From positions 65,107,501 to 65,171,500 of the forward strand of contig NC_058341.1 in assembly GCF_905475395.1 (NCBI RefSeq): a DNA stretch of 64,000 nt. The letters are read 5' to 3'. The notes below the pieces were generated by a model. The model worked only from the letters and a program-made list of their open reading frames with translations. It did not search any database and had not been told where the DNA came from. Numbering within the stretch: the first letter of the stretch is position 1; each line of letters starts with the position of its first letter. This document shows, piece by piece, positions 12,070 through 23,907 of the stretch. A program made the position numbers and the translations under genes. The stretch comes from Chrysoperla carnea (lineage: Eukaryota > Arthropoda > Insecta > Neuroptera > Chrysopidae).

Positions 12070-12765
12070 TATATTTATCATGGGTTATAATTATATTTTA
12101 TATTAATAATTGTATGTATGTACTCGTAAATTTTAGCGATCCGACGTCAATTTACATTTTTATGTAAGTTAAGTTTGCTTAAAATTATTTTTAATTCTAT
12201 ATTATACTAGGCCAGACCTTAGTTACAAATAAATTCTTTATACAAAATATTGATCGGATACCGACTTACATTTTTATATGATATGTAAGTTATAATTTGA
12301 GTCAATTTTTACTCAAATTGGGTCAGATTTGTAATTTTCAATTGATCATATAAAATTTCATACGTGAAAACAGTAACCTGATTTATTTTCCCTAATGTAG
12401 GTAGCTTTATATTCAAAACTTGCTTTCATGAGGTTAGTTTTTTATAAAATAGAATTATTTTAAAATTTTTAAATTTATGTAGAAATTTATTATTTATTTA
12501 TTTAAATTTATATGTAAGAGTAGATTATTCGATCGGATGTCAACTTACATTTTAATGTAAGTTATGATTTTAAATCAGACCAGATAAAAATTTTGCATTT
12601 TGCACAAAATACTTTCAAATGGTTCGTTTCCATAATGTCATGATGTAGCTGTAGGTAGCTTTATATACATGTTTTCTTCTCGACGCCAGATGTCAGCAAT
12701 AGGAAAAAAAACATGGCCGCGCCCATATAAACAAGAAATATCGCTACCCCTTAAATTTTTAATAA
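12070..12765. repeat. Degenerate direct repeats in spacer
   Basis: The motif GATC-CGGA..CAACTTACATTT..ATGTAAGTTAT appears near 12137, 12252 and 12529, and GTAGGTAGCTTTATAT near 12396 and 12651. This suggests an old tandem duplication with a period of roughly 270 bp. There is no coding potential. Confidence 0.5.
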
Positions 12766-12944
12766 TAAAAACTTTTTACAGAATATGACTTTAAAAGGGA
12801 CAGGGAATATGAAAGCAAAGGGAAGGTATGCAGCTATGGCTGACTTAAACTTTTTCCTTAATTATTCCAGTTTGACAAAATTTTTTAAAATTAATTATTG
12901 TCCAGTCTATTACTTAAAAAAAAAAACATATTTTGGTGTATTCT

Positions 12945-13330
12945 TTTTATTTCATACCAGCTCCTTGTTTTATTTTCCCTATCCCTTTTAATGACATCTT
13001 CTGTACAATGTAAGTATTGTTTAAAAAAAATGAATAAATTAAATTGAATTGAATTCCAAAATCAAATATCTATTATGATATACTTTTTTCTAAATTATTC
13101 GAAGTAAGTTTTAAGTATAAGACAAAGCACTGCTATGCCTTACATTGAATAAATTAAAAAAAGATATATCATAATATTTGATTTTGGTATTCAATTCAAT
13201 TTAATTTATCTTTTTTTTTTTAAGCAATACAAACATTGTACAGAACATGTCATTAAAAGGTTCAGGGAAAAAGAAAGGAAGGCGCAGTGTGTAGCTATAA
13301 CTAACTTAAAGGAAGATATAGGTATTCAGC
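12945..13330. repeat. Palindromic dispersed element, copy 2
   Basis: Left arm blocks (CCCTTTTAATGACAT, TTCTGTACAATGTAAG, AATTGAATTGAATTCC) recur inverted at 13170-13280 around a short loop near 13090-13140. A further partial arm lies at 12766-12830. It is homologous to 5850-6088. Confidence 0.7.
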
Positions 13331-13629
13331 TATGACTGGCTTAAACTTTTTTCTTAATTATTCCAGTTTGATAAAATTACTTAAAAATAATAGTTCATAA
13401 AGGTTGTTCAGTCTATTACTTAAAAATAAAAACATATAAAATATTTTGATGTATTGTCTTTTGTTTCATTCTTGAACCCATGCATCGAGATTAGCTTGAA
13501 TGAATTATTAAAATTGCAAATATAAATCGTATAAATAAAATTGACCCAGAAATTTGGAATTCAGCTTTGTTAGCCCTCTAGAGAGATAGATTTATGGTGC
13601 CTAGTGATGATTTTGCCCAGATTTTGCCC

Positions 13630-13740
<111 letters not shown>

Positions 13741-13909
13741 AAACTATAAGTTAAAAATTCAAGCTTAGTTTAATCTACTTGGTGGATCTGCAGTGAATCC
13801 AAAATAATGTTTTAAATACTATGATAGTTTTTTATAACTACAACCCGGGTTATATATAAAACTTAACTTATATATAAAAAAATTATATATAATCATATAT
13901 AATTATATA

Positions 13910-14400
13910 TATATATAACTATATATAGTTATATATACTCATATATAATTATATATAGACGCTCGAGAAATTAATGTATCGTTATATCTAATTATATATA
14001 ACTATATATAGTTATATATACTCATATATAATTATATATAGACGCTCGAGAAATTAATGTATCGTTATATCTAACTATATATAACTATATATAGTTATAT
14101 ATACTCATATATAATTATATATAGACGCTCGAGAAATTAATGTAGTTATATATACTCATATATAATTATATATAGACGCTCGAGAAATTAATGTATCGTT
14201 ATATCTAATTATATATAACTATATATAGTTATATATACTCATATATAATTATATATAGACGCTCGAGAAATTAATGTATCGTTATATCTAATTATATATA
14301 ATTATATATGAGTATATATAACTATATATAGTAATATATAATTAGATATAACGATACATTAATTTCTCGAGCGTCTATATACAATTATATATGAGTATAT
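13910..14400. repeat. 83-bp AT-rich palindromic satellite with XhoI-like core
   Basis: The core GACGCTCGAGAAATTAATG begins at 13958, 14041, 14124, 14175 and 14258. Spacings are 83, 83, 51 (a shortened unit) and 83 bases. An inverted copy ending CTCGAGCGTC lies near 14366-14376. Between cores each unit carries alternating TATATA palindromes. Confidence 0.9.
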
Positions 14401-14915
14401 CTAATTATATGTAGTTTATATATAATTATAAGTAAACTATATATAATTTTATATAATTATATATGATTATATATAATTTTTTTTACCCGGGGGATTTGTT
14501 ATTTTTATAGTTCAGAAATCATTAAAATTGGTCCAGCCGTTCTTGAGTTTTAAACGGTGTGTAACTGACTCGACTTTCTTTTATATACTAAGAAGAAGAT
14601 ATTTTTAATAAGATAACAAAATAATAATTTGAATCTTGAAGAAATCTTATTTAGGAATGTACAGATGTAGTACACATTCCATTTATCTAAAATTCAAAAT
14701 TAGTACTTTAAGAATAAGACTCTGATAATTTGAAATAGTTTTAAGATTTAAATAGTTGTTGCACTTCAAAAATCTATAATTGTTTTATATTTAATTTCTA
14801 AAAAATACTTCATAATTTGCATTTATTTATAAACAAAAGTAAATTCCTAATAAAAATGTTGATAAATATTAAACAACTTATTTTGTTATTCAAATCGATT
14901 AAAAAATTTCAAATA

Positions 14916-15237
14916 CAGTAGAACCTCGATAACTTAAACCTCGGTAACATAAAAACCTCTGTTACTTCAAAAAATACTATGTTCCCTTCCCATCAGCGCC
15001 CAAAACCTCTATAATTTAAAATACGCAACCTCTATAACTTAAATAAATAATCTCTGTATAGGCCCTCAGTAACTACATAGAAACATGTACATACCTCTAT
15101 ATTAACTAGGGTACATAGAAACATGTACATACCTCTATATTAACCTTTACCTAACATAGACCCTTGATAACTTAAAACCTCTATAACTTAAAATATTTTG
15201 TGTTTCCCTTGGACTTTAACTTATCGAGGTTCTACTG
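14916..15237. mobile_element. Pogo/Tigger-like MITE, 322 bp
   Basis: The ends CAGTAGAACCTCGATAACTT and its inverse (AAGTTATCGAGGTTCTACTG, imperfect) are flanked by TA on both sides (14914-14915 and 15238-15239), as expected for Tc1/mariner/pogo elements. CAGT.GAACCTCGAT is the classic pogo/Tigger terminus. The interior repeats CCTCTATAACTTAAA and has no open frame. Confidence 0.85.
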
Positions 15238-15301
15238 TATTTGTAAAGTATTGATAACGATACATTAATACTTATTTTATAATTTTTGTATTATAATCAA
15301 G

Positions 15302-15347
15302 TCTTCTGTAGTATAGTGGTTAGTATTCCCGCCTGCCACGACGGAGA
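15302..15347 (+). tRNA. 5' half of a tRNA (pseudogene or tRNA-derived repeat)
   Basis: The tract contains TAGTATAGTGGTTAGTAT, a good pol III A box as in tRNA-Asp, then an anticodon-stem region CCGCCTGCCACG with GCC (Gly) in the anticodon position. The variable and T arms are absent; an AT-rich run follows. It is a remnant, not a functional tRNA. Confidence 0.65.
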
Positions 15348-15883
15348 AATTTTTTTTAATTTTATTTATTTTTTTTAAATTATATTTACTGTTTTTCAAT
15401 TCTTTTGTAAAGAAATTATATGGAAGTCGAATTTCCGTTCCATATAAAATCTCAGCAGATGAAAACCCGGGTAAAAAAAATTATATATAATATCATATAT
15501 AATTATATATGATATTATATATAATTATATATAATTTTTTTTACCCGGGAAGTTAATAATTTCAGTTTTTTAAATTATACAATAACAAAATTTTAATTAA
15601 AACTATATTACACTATATTTAATTAAAAAAATATAAAAAGAATAGGATAGTATCCGAGTTATTGGCGATTGCTAATTATGAGTCATTACTTAAAAACTTT
15701 TTATATTTTTTTAATTAAATATAGTGTGATTAATTAAAATTTTGTTATTGTATAATTTAAAAAACTGAAATTATTAACTTGTAGTTATAAAAAACTATCA
15801 TAGTATTTAAAACATTATTTTGGATTCACTGCAGACTCACCAAGTAGATTAAACTAAGCTTGAATTTTTAACGTATAGTTTCT

Positions 15884-16944
15884 TCAATTAAACGTCACGA
15901 GAGTTTAGTGCTTTTCCCCCATTGAAACCGGTGATTGCTTCAACTTGAGTAAATATTACTTAAATATTACAAAAAATTCGTGAGTGGCAGAGCTTCATCA
16001 TTAAAGTCATATTTCCCCTTCATTATTTAATTATTTAATGACTTCTATTGAAATGTAATTTTTGTCTTTCGAGTTTTTGAACACATGAAACATTGATTGT
16101 AAAAGAGAGGCGCCCATATAATGGCTGGAAAAGATGCCGTAGAATTACCACCAACAGGAGCTCTTACTAAACATTATCTAACTCTTGAATTTCCAAGCTT
16201 GTACGTCAATTTGAGGGATCTTTGGAGATGCACAATGTCTTAAAACACTGGAAAAACCATGTTTTTCCTCGTAAAAATGAAGAGAGAATAGTTGGTAAGT
16301 TTACACCCGTAAAAGGCAATTCCTTTATACTATCTCAACCTACACACAGATTTTCCTTTACTTCAATTTGAAGAGACTGGGGAAACGCACAAACCACAAA
16401 ACTGCGCGATAATCTTTGATGTTTAGAGAGGGAAAAGAGGAAAGGTTTCTTGAAAGTAAACACTACTAAAAAGTACTTCCTTGATGCTAACGAAATTTAT
16501 ATGCCAATTTATAACCCTCTGGCTGAATTAAAAGCACTGTAGAGATTAAATTAAATTGAAATCAAAAGCAGTATAACATCCTAAGCAGTACAACATCGAA
16601 ACTACTTAGTGAACATACCCCATAATACCCCGAACCCTCACCGTGGACTCAATACAGCGCATAAGTCTATATTTCCGGGGAAAATATAACAAAAAAATCT
16701 ATTGCATTTAAATACAATTATAATTTATATCAAATAAATATTACCAAATATATTAATATTTCAGTAATAGTGACTTAAAGTAAGCACATTTTTGAATTGT
16801 TCTTTGTTCGGGGTGTTCCAAAATGATTGATAGTAATAATTTTATTGCTGAAGAAGAAATCGTTAACCAGCGAAGAAACTGTTTGTGGAGAAAGTAATTC
16901 TCTATTAAAGGATGCCCGAAATTATCAAAGGATGCCCTTATGTT
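15884..16944. other. Gene-free spacer with decayed coding-like stretch
   Basis: From 16121 a short frame (MAGKDAVELPPTGALTKHYL..) runs about 40 codons to a stop near 16242, and related frames continue broken to about 16560. I do not recognise the family; a worn transposon is possible. Nothing else is seen. Confidence 0.4.
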
Positions 16945-17194
16945 TATGAGTCTGAATAACGGTTTTGAAAATATTACTTTCTCTTAAAAACTCTGAAAAG
17001 TCTTATAAACTCTGAATAAGTGTTAATAAGACGTAAAAAGTCGGAATAATTCCATTTTTTGAGACTCTGCCAGAAGAGTTATTCAGAGTTAATAAAACTT
17101 ACTAAAATGTTAGTAAGAGTTAGCAAGACTTGTTAAAACTTTAAAAGTATTGTTTTTTTTTAATTTTTGTGACTGTATAAAGAGTTAGTAACAC

Positions 17195-17690
17195 TGATAA
17201 GTCCCCGGTCTGACACATAGATGGCGTCGCTAGTATTAAATGCATATTATTTTTATATAGTACCAACCTTCAAATGATTCGTGTCAAAATTTGACGTCTG
17301 TAAGTCAATTAGTTTGTGAGATAGAGCGTCTTTTGTGAAGCAACTTTTGTTATTGTGAAAAAAATGGAATTTCGTGTTTTGATAAAATACTGTTTTCTGA
17401 AGGGAAAAAATACAGAGTCCGGAAACTCATTATCAAGCCAAGTTTTTGCTTCCACTGTATTTTTTCCCTTCAGAAAACAGTATTTTATCAAAACACGAAA
17501 TTCCTTTTTTTCCATTTTTTTCACAATAACAAAAGTTGCTTCACAAAAGACGCTCTATCTCACAAACTAATTGACTTACAGACGTCAAATTTTGACACGA
17601 ATCATTTGAAGGTTGGTACTATATAAAAATAATATGCATTTAATACTAGCGACGCCATCTATGTGTCAGACCGGGGACTTATCAGCCAAC
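17195..17690. mobile_element. Snap-back mariner derivative
   Basis: Two arms of over 200 bp are almost perfect inverse copies around a loop near 17415-17460. Each arm carries a mariner 5' end: the terminus (right side ..CTTATCAGCCAACC|TA), leader and transposase start. The - strand encodes EFRVLIKYCFLKGKN followed by TVEAKTWLDNEFPDS, a hallmark of the mariner transposase N-terminus. So the element is two 5' ends head to head with the catalytic part missing. The left terminus is more worn than the right. Confidence 0.85.
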
Positions 17691-18289
17691 CTATTAAGAC
17701 TTATTAATATATATAAAAGAATTTCTTTCAAAAATATATGCGGCTGTATAAAGAGTTATTTAGAGTTTTTTTAAGTAGGTTTATTTTAAGTTTTATTAAA
17801 ACCTCCTGTTGAAAATTTGTGCAGCTGAGAAAAGAGATTTGGAATTCTAATCTATGGTAATATTTATTGCGGATTACATTCCCCGTGTGCAAAATTAATT
17901 TAATGCTTATTAATTTAATGCTGGATACTTAATTAGTTAATTCTCAACGGACGATAATAAAAAATGTCGACGATATGTAAATGGATCGATCTTTTCAATT
18001 CCTTTTAGATAGTTTTAAAATTAATATGTTGGTTGAAACAGAATGGAGCATTTTACATTTTGTATTTGATCTGAGCTATACAGCCGAGAATCCAAAGCCA
18101 GCCTCTCTGCTGTTAAGGAACATGGTTATATACCCTAAATTTCATAAAACTAACTCCGCGAATAAAACACAAAGTTGTAACATAGTAGAACGAGATAGTG
18201 TTACTCTAGCTGAGATAGGCATATATGTATATACATATACAAGTTATGTACCACATATAAAAAACACTTAAACATAACGCATATCGATG

Positions 18290-19093
18290 TATGATCGATT
18301 CGCCCAATTCGGAGGTTATCTCTCTGCTTCTAAGCAAAAGATTAATAAACTCAATGGTAGGTTCTTCGATATTCAGATCATACAGTGCTCTGATTATAGT
18401 TTCAGGCCTGACGTTGTTGAAGGCAACTTCAATGTCTAGAAAGGCTACCAAAGTGTACTCTTTATAGGTCAATGATTTTTCGATTGTACCCACGAGTGAA
18501 TGCAAAGCTGTTTCGACGGACTTGCCCTTACAGTACGCATGTTGAGACTCGGATATAGTTCCTGTTCTCATGCTTTTGCGTATGTGAACATCCAAGAGCC
18601 TCTCCAATGTATTGAGTAGAAATGATGAGAGGCTTATGGGTTGAAAGTCCTTGGGTGTGCTTTGTGAGGCATGCCCCCCTTTGGGTATAAAAACGACCTT
18701 GACCTGTCTACATTTTTTGGGAATGTGAGTCAAGCCTATGCAGGCTTTATAGATGACTTCCAGCCATGGAGTCATTCTATGAGAGACCGCTTGCATTTCT
18801 GCTGAGATGATACCATTTAATCCTGGCGATTTGTATGGCTCAAACTCAGAGATAGCCCATTTGATCTTTTCTTTATCGATCAGTGCTTGGGCGAAGTTAT
18901 GCGAATTAGCTGCAGCCTCTAAGCCATCATATTCCCGCTGCTCTTGGCCAGGGAAATGGTGATTGACCAGAAGCTCCAGAGTGCCCAAGCTTGATTCCGT
19001 CCATTGGCCAGTCATAGGGTCTTCCAGATGTCCTGGTGCCATTGGACTTGAGGATAGAATTTTTCTTAGTCGGCTCGCCTCCGAGGTTGCCAC
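18290..19093 (-). pseudogene. LINE reverse-transcriptase fragment (R1/LOA/Jockey group)
   Basis: An open - strand frame of about 265 codons covers RT motifs 0 to A/B. It includes EPYKSPGLNGI, a VVFIPKGG strand, FQPISLSSFLLNTLERLLD, QHAYCKGKSVETALHSLV and the motif A VAFLDIEVAFNNV with the first catalytic Asp. The YxDD box and everything after motif A/B are absent: homology stops at about ITSELGESI and unrelated (TA)-rich sequence follows. It is a LINE piece truncated at both ends, carried inside the foldback. I cannot place it to clade. Confidence 0.85.
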
Positions 19094-19094
19094 C

Positions 19095-19595
19095 CCTTTA
19101 GGGTTATAATTGCCAAAATCTAAAAAAAAAACTTAAATTTTCTCGCGTTTTTTTATTTTTGACAAAGTTGCGTTCGTCGCTCGAGGCCACAAACTTGGAT
19201 TCTTCATTAAGATAACATCGTAAACAATTATGCTAAAAATCAGAACTATCGGATTTGACGTTGGCTCTGATGTATAAACTTACGTCGATAAATTTTGAAA
19301 GGCTTTATCTCGGAAAGAATTGGATCTACATAGTCCATTCTCGGCGCATATTGTAGCAAATTTAGTCTATTTAAAAACGTTATGAAAAGATTTTATCATA
19401 AAACTAGTCCTTTAAAGTTATAATCCGCCAAATTCCGAAATTTTCACGGATTTTTCGATTTTTGACAAGGTTGCGTTCGGCGCTCGAGGTCACAAACTTG
19501 GATTTTTCATTGAAATAACATCATAAACAAGTCTGCAAAAATCAGAACTACCCGATTTGATGCCTACTGTAATGTATAAAGTTACTGTAATATCT
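19095..19595. repeat. ~315-bp tandem repeat, one and a half units
   Basis: The unit beginning CCTTTAGGGTTATAAT (19095) recurs from about 19410. Shared blocks are TTTTGACAAGGTTGCGTTCG, CACAAACTTGGAT and AATCAGAACTA(C/T)C(G/C)GATTTGA. Parts of it recur at 60016-60050 and 60455-60510. Confidence 0.75.
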
Positions 19596-19601
19596 TATAT
19601 A

Positions 19602-19618
19602 TTTAAACGAGCAATTCT

Positions 19619-19689
<71 letters not shown>

Positions 19690-20060
19690 ACGATCTTGGA
19701 AATGGCTCCAACGATTTTCATGAAAATGAGTATGTAGGGGTTTTTTGGGGCGATTCGATCTAACAAGGTTTCATTTTAAAAAAACGTTGTTTTATTCGTT
19801 TTTTCATGAAAAATTGAAACATACATCGCAAAATATGACTCTTCCTGACATCTTTTGGTGTATATCGTAGTTAATGAAATACAATGCAAATTATAACTCT
19901 TCCTGACATCTATTGGTGTATATCGTAGTTAATGAAATAAAATAAATTACCGGGACATTCAAATTGGTATTTGTGTGGAGACATTTAAAACGGTCTTCTA
20001 TTAGTGATAAAATTTGTGTCTTTTTAAGAATACCGAGCAAAGCTCGGTCATCCAGATATT
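19602..20060 (+). mobile_element. DINE-1/Helentron-associated (HINE)-like element, copy 1
   Basis: It starts TTTAAACGAGCAATTCTTG, runs directly into a (TA)n microsatellite (19621-19687) and ends with a short GC hairpin CCGAGCAAAGCTCGG plus TCATCCAGATATT. A 5' tag, an internal microsatellite and a 3' terminal stem-loop are the known plan of DINE-1/HINE elements. It matches 38137-38588. Confidence 0.75.
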
Positions 20061-20450
20061 AATTAATTATCCAGCATTAAATTAATTTTGCACACGGGGA
20101 ATGTAATCCGCAATAAATATTACCACAGATCAGAATTCCAAATCTCTTTTCTCAGCTGCACAAATTTTCAACAGGAAGTTTTAATAAGTTAAAAAAACTC
20201 TAAATAACTCTTTATACAGCCGCATATATTTTTGAAAGAAATTCTTTTAAATATATTAACAAGTCTTACTAACTCTTACTAACATTTTAGTAAGTTTTAT
20301 TAACTCTGAATAACTCTTCTGGCCGAGTCTCAAAAAATGGAATTATTCCGACTTTTTACGTCTTATTAACACTTATTCAGAGGTTATAAGACTTTTCAGA
20401 GTTTTTAAGAGAAAGTAATATTTTCAAAACCGTTATTCAGACTTATTAAC

Positions 20451-21149
<699 letters not shown>

Positions 21150-21391
21150 TATGATTATGACAAGGAAACACTGGAACTCACTGACAGTCTTCTTTCTCGC
21201 TTCGCATTGCTTCGCATATCGCATTCACTTACAGGCTAGTAGACTCCTGGCGTTCTCTAACTGTATTATTCTATGGGCTAGCGTTCTCTATCTGTGTTAT
21301 CTCTACGGGAAAACTTCATTCCCATAGATAAAATATAGTTGTTGTCATTTTGTTTGATTAAACGAATAATACGAGCGCAATTAATTAAATA

Positions 21392-23621
21392 ATGGATGGT
21401 AAGTATTTTTTTAAGTATAATTATTTATTTATAATATTTATTTTAATGATAATAAAAACAAAATATAGGTGAAAATATGAAAAATGAAGAATTATGTTTA
21501 GAATTGAGAATCAAAGAAGAGATTAATGACGAAATATTATATGAAGTGGATTTCAAAAATGATGAAATTTGTGACTATATTATTAGTGATAATAAAATAA
21601 TACTAGAAAATAAAAGAATTAAAATTGAACGAAAGTTACATTCAGAATTAATTATAAAAGATGAAAGTTATGATGAAATGTTTGAAGAAACTGAAACTGA
21701 TTCAAATTGTCGAGAATTGGTCAAAGAAAATTATTCTTGTGATGTTTGTGATAAAATATTTACAACTAAAATTAAATTAAGTAAACATAAAAAAAAACAC
21801 AAGGAAAAATTATATTCATGTGAAGTGTGTGATAAAAAATTTACCTTTCCAAGTGTTTTAGTTCAACATAAACGAATTCATACTGGAGAAAAACCATTGT
21901 TCTGTGATATTTGTGAGAAAAAGTTCAATCGAAAAGACAGTTTAGTTGTACATAAACGAACACATACTGGAGAAAAACCATTTTCTTGTGATGTTTGTGA
22001 GAAAAAATATAGCCAATCTCAAAGTTTAGTTCTACATAAACGAACACATACTGGCGAAAAACCATTGTCCTGTGATATTTGTGAGAAAAAGTTTAATCGA
22101 AAAGATAATTTAGTTGTACATAAACGATTACATACTGGAGAAAAACCATTCTCTTGTGATGTTTGTAAGAAAAAGTTTAATAGAAAAGACAATTTAGTTG
22201 TTCATAAACGAACACATACTGGAGAAAAACCATTCTCTTGTAATATTTGTAAGAAAAAATTTAACCACTCTCAAAATTTAGTTCTACATAAACGAACACA
22301 TACTGAAGAAAAACCATTGTCCGGTGATATTTGTGAGAAAAAGTTTAATCGAAAAGACAATTTAGTTGTACATAAACGATTACATACTGGAGATAAACCA
22401 TTCTCTTGTGATGTTTGTGAGAAAAAATATAGCCACTCTCAAAGTTTAGTTCTACATAAACGAACACATACTGGAGAAAAACCATTTTCTTGTGATGTTT
22501 GTGAGAAAAAATATAGCCACTCTCAAAGTTTAGTTCTACATAAACGAACACATACTGGAGAAAAACCATTCTCTTGTGATGTTTGTGAGAAAAAGTTTAA
22601 TAGAAAAGACAATTTAGTTGTGCATAAACGAACACATACTGGAGAAAAACCATTCTCTTGTAATATTTGTAAGAAAAAATTTAACCACTCTCAAAATTTA
22701 GTTCTACATAAACGAACACATACTGGAGAAAAACCATTTTCTTGTGATGTTTGTGAGAAAAAATATAGCCAATCTCAAAGTTTAGTTCTACATAAACGAA
22801 CACATACTGGAGAAAAACCATTCTCTTGTAATGTTTGTAAGAAAAAATTTAATCACTCTCAAAATTTAGTTCTACATAAACGAACACATACTGAAGAAAA
22901 ACCATTGTCCTGTGATATTTGTGAGAAAAAGTTTAATCGAAAAGATAATTTAGTTGTACATAAACGATTACATACTGGAGAAAAACCATTCTCTTGTGAT
23001 GTTTGTAAGAGAAAATTTAATCACTCTCAAAATTTAGTTCTACATAAACGAACACATACTGAAGAAAAACCATTATCCGGTGATATTTGTGAGAAAAAGT
23101 TTAATCGAAAAGACAATTTAGTTGTACATAAACGATTACATACTGGAGAAAAACCATTCTCTTGTGATGTTTGTGAGAAAAAGTTTAATCGAAAAGATAA
23201 TTTAGTTGTACATAAACGATTACATACTGGAGAAAAACCATTCTCTTGTGATGTTTGTGAGAAAAAGTTTAATAGAAAAGACAATTTAGTTGTACATAAA
23301 CGAACACATACTGGAGAAAAACCATTCTCTTGTAATGTTTGTAAGAAAAAATTTAACCACTCTCAAAGTTTAGTTCTACATAAACGAACACATACTGAAG
23401 AAAAACCATTGTCCGGTGATATTTGTGAGAAAAAGTTCAATCGAAAAGACAGTTTAGTTGTACATAAACGATTACATACTGGAGAAAAACCATTCTCTTG
23501 TGATTTTTGTGAGAAAAAATTTACTGCCAAACAAAATTTAGTTAAACATAATCGAACAATGCATACTACAGAAAAACCATCCCCGTGTGATCCTAATAAA
23601 ACATCTATTTTGTACATTTAA
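21392..23621 (+). CDS. C2H2 zinc-finger protein with 22 tandem fingers
   Basis: A probable nuclear DNA-binding protein. Exon 1 is only ATG GAT G (21392-21398) with a GTAAGT donor; a 70-bp intron ends in TATAG and exon 2 (21469-23621) continues in frame, giving MDGEN ahead of MKNEELCL and a 719-residue product. An acidic leader of about 85 residues contains KEE/KDE motifs of the psi-K-x-E type. Then come 22 C2H2 fingers of 28 residues joined by HTGEKP or HTEEKP linkers. Fingers 8, 17 and 21 have Gly in place of the first zinc Cys. Most fingers fall into two alternating types (FNRKDNLVVH and FNHSQNLVLH or YSQSQSLVLH). The 84-bp DNA repeats are nearly identical, so the array is recently duplicated or homogenised. 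The target and any transcription-factor role are unknown. Confidence 0.93.
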
Positions 23622-23732
23622 GACCACCAAACACCTTCATACGTATGTGAAGATTGTGACCTAATTATTACCAATCAAAATGAATTAAAAGATCATAAAC
23701 ATAAAAATATTGTTATTTTAATAAACAAATAA
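23622..23732 (+). other. In-frame extra finger after the zinc-finger stop codon, and poly(A) signal
   Basis: After the stop (23619-23621) the same frame stays open for 36 codons, DHQTPSYVCEDCDLIITNQN and on to a stop at about 23730. It includes a C-x2-C-x12-H type finger, so the stop probably arose inside a once longer gene, or is read through. An AATAAA lies at 23720-23725. Confidence 0.65.
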
Positions 23733-23907
23733 ATATTTATTTATTAAAAATAAAAAAGTTATTCTTTTAGAATATCGTTTATTTAACCCCTTATTCGTAT
23801 CCTGCAACTTTTTACTAGCTACCTTGAGTTGGCGGAGGAAAATTTGTTTTCCTAAATTCGTTTGTGCTTAATTGTCCGATCAAAATTATTGTTTGTCCGT
23901 TGTTCAC

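Larger units (their letters stand above)
16945..20450. mobile_element. 3.5-kb large foldback (inverted-repeat unit)
   Basis: The left arm (16945-17194 continuing 17690-17925) reads inverted in the right arm (20062-20450). Shared blocks include GTCTGAATAACGGTTTTGAA, AAGAGTTATTCAGAGTTAAT and GCACACGGGGAATGTAATCC (right-arm sense). The left arm is interrupted by a mariner derivative. The interior holds a LINE reverse-transcriptase fragment, a tandem repeat and a DINE-1-like copy. No transposase for the unit itself is visible. Confidence 0.75.

Noticed and set aside
12785-12991. 68-codon frame after the copia element
   Set aside because: It lies across a partial arm of the palindromic repeat and has low-complexity hydrophobic content with no homology I recognise.
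17355-17570. A + strand copy of the mariner N-terminal frame as a separate gene
   Set aside because: It is the second arm of the snap-back mariner, reading into the loop and then the inverse arm.
22345-23617. Antisense frames across the zinc-finger array
   Set aside because: They are periodic shadows of the finger repeats, with no start context or independent support.
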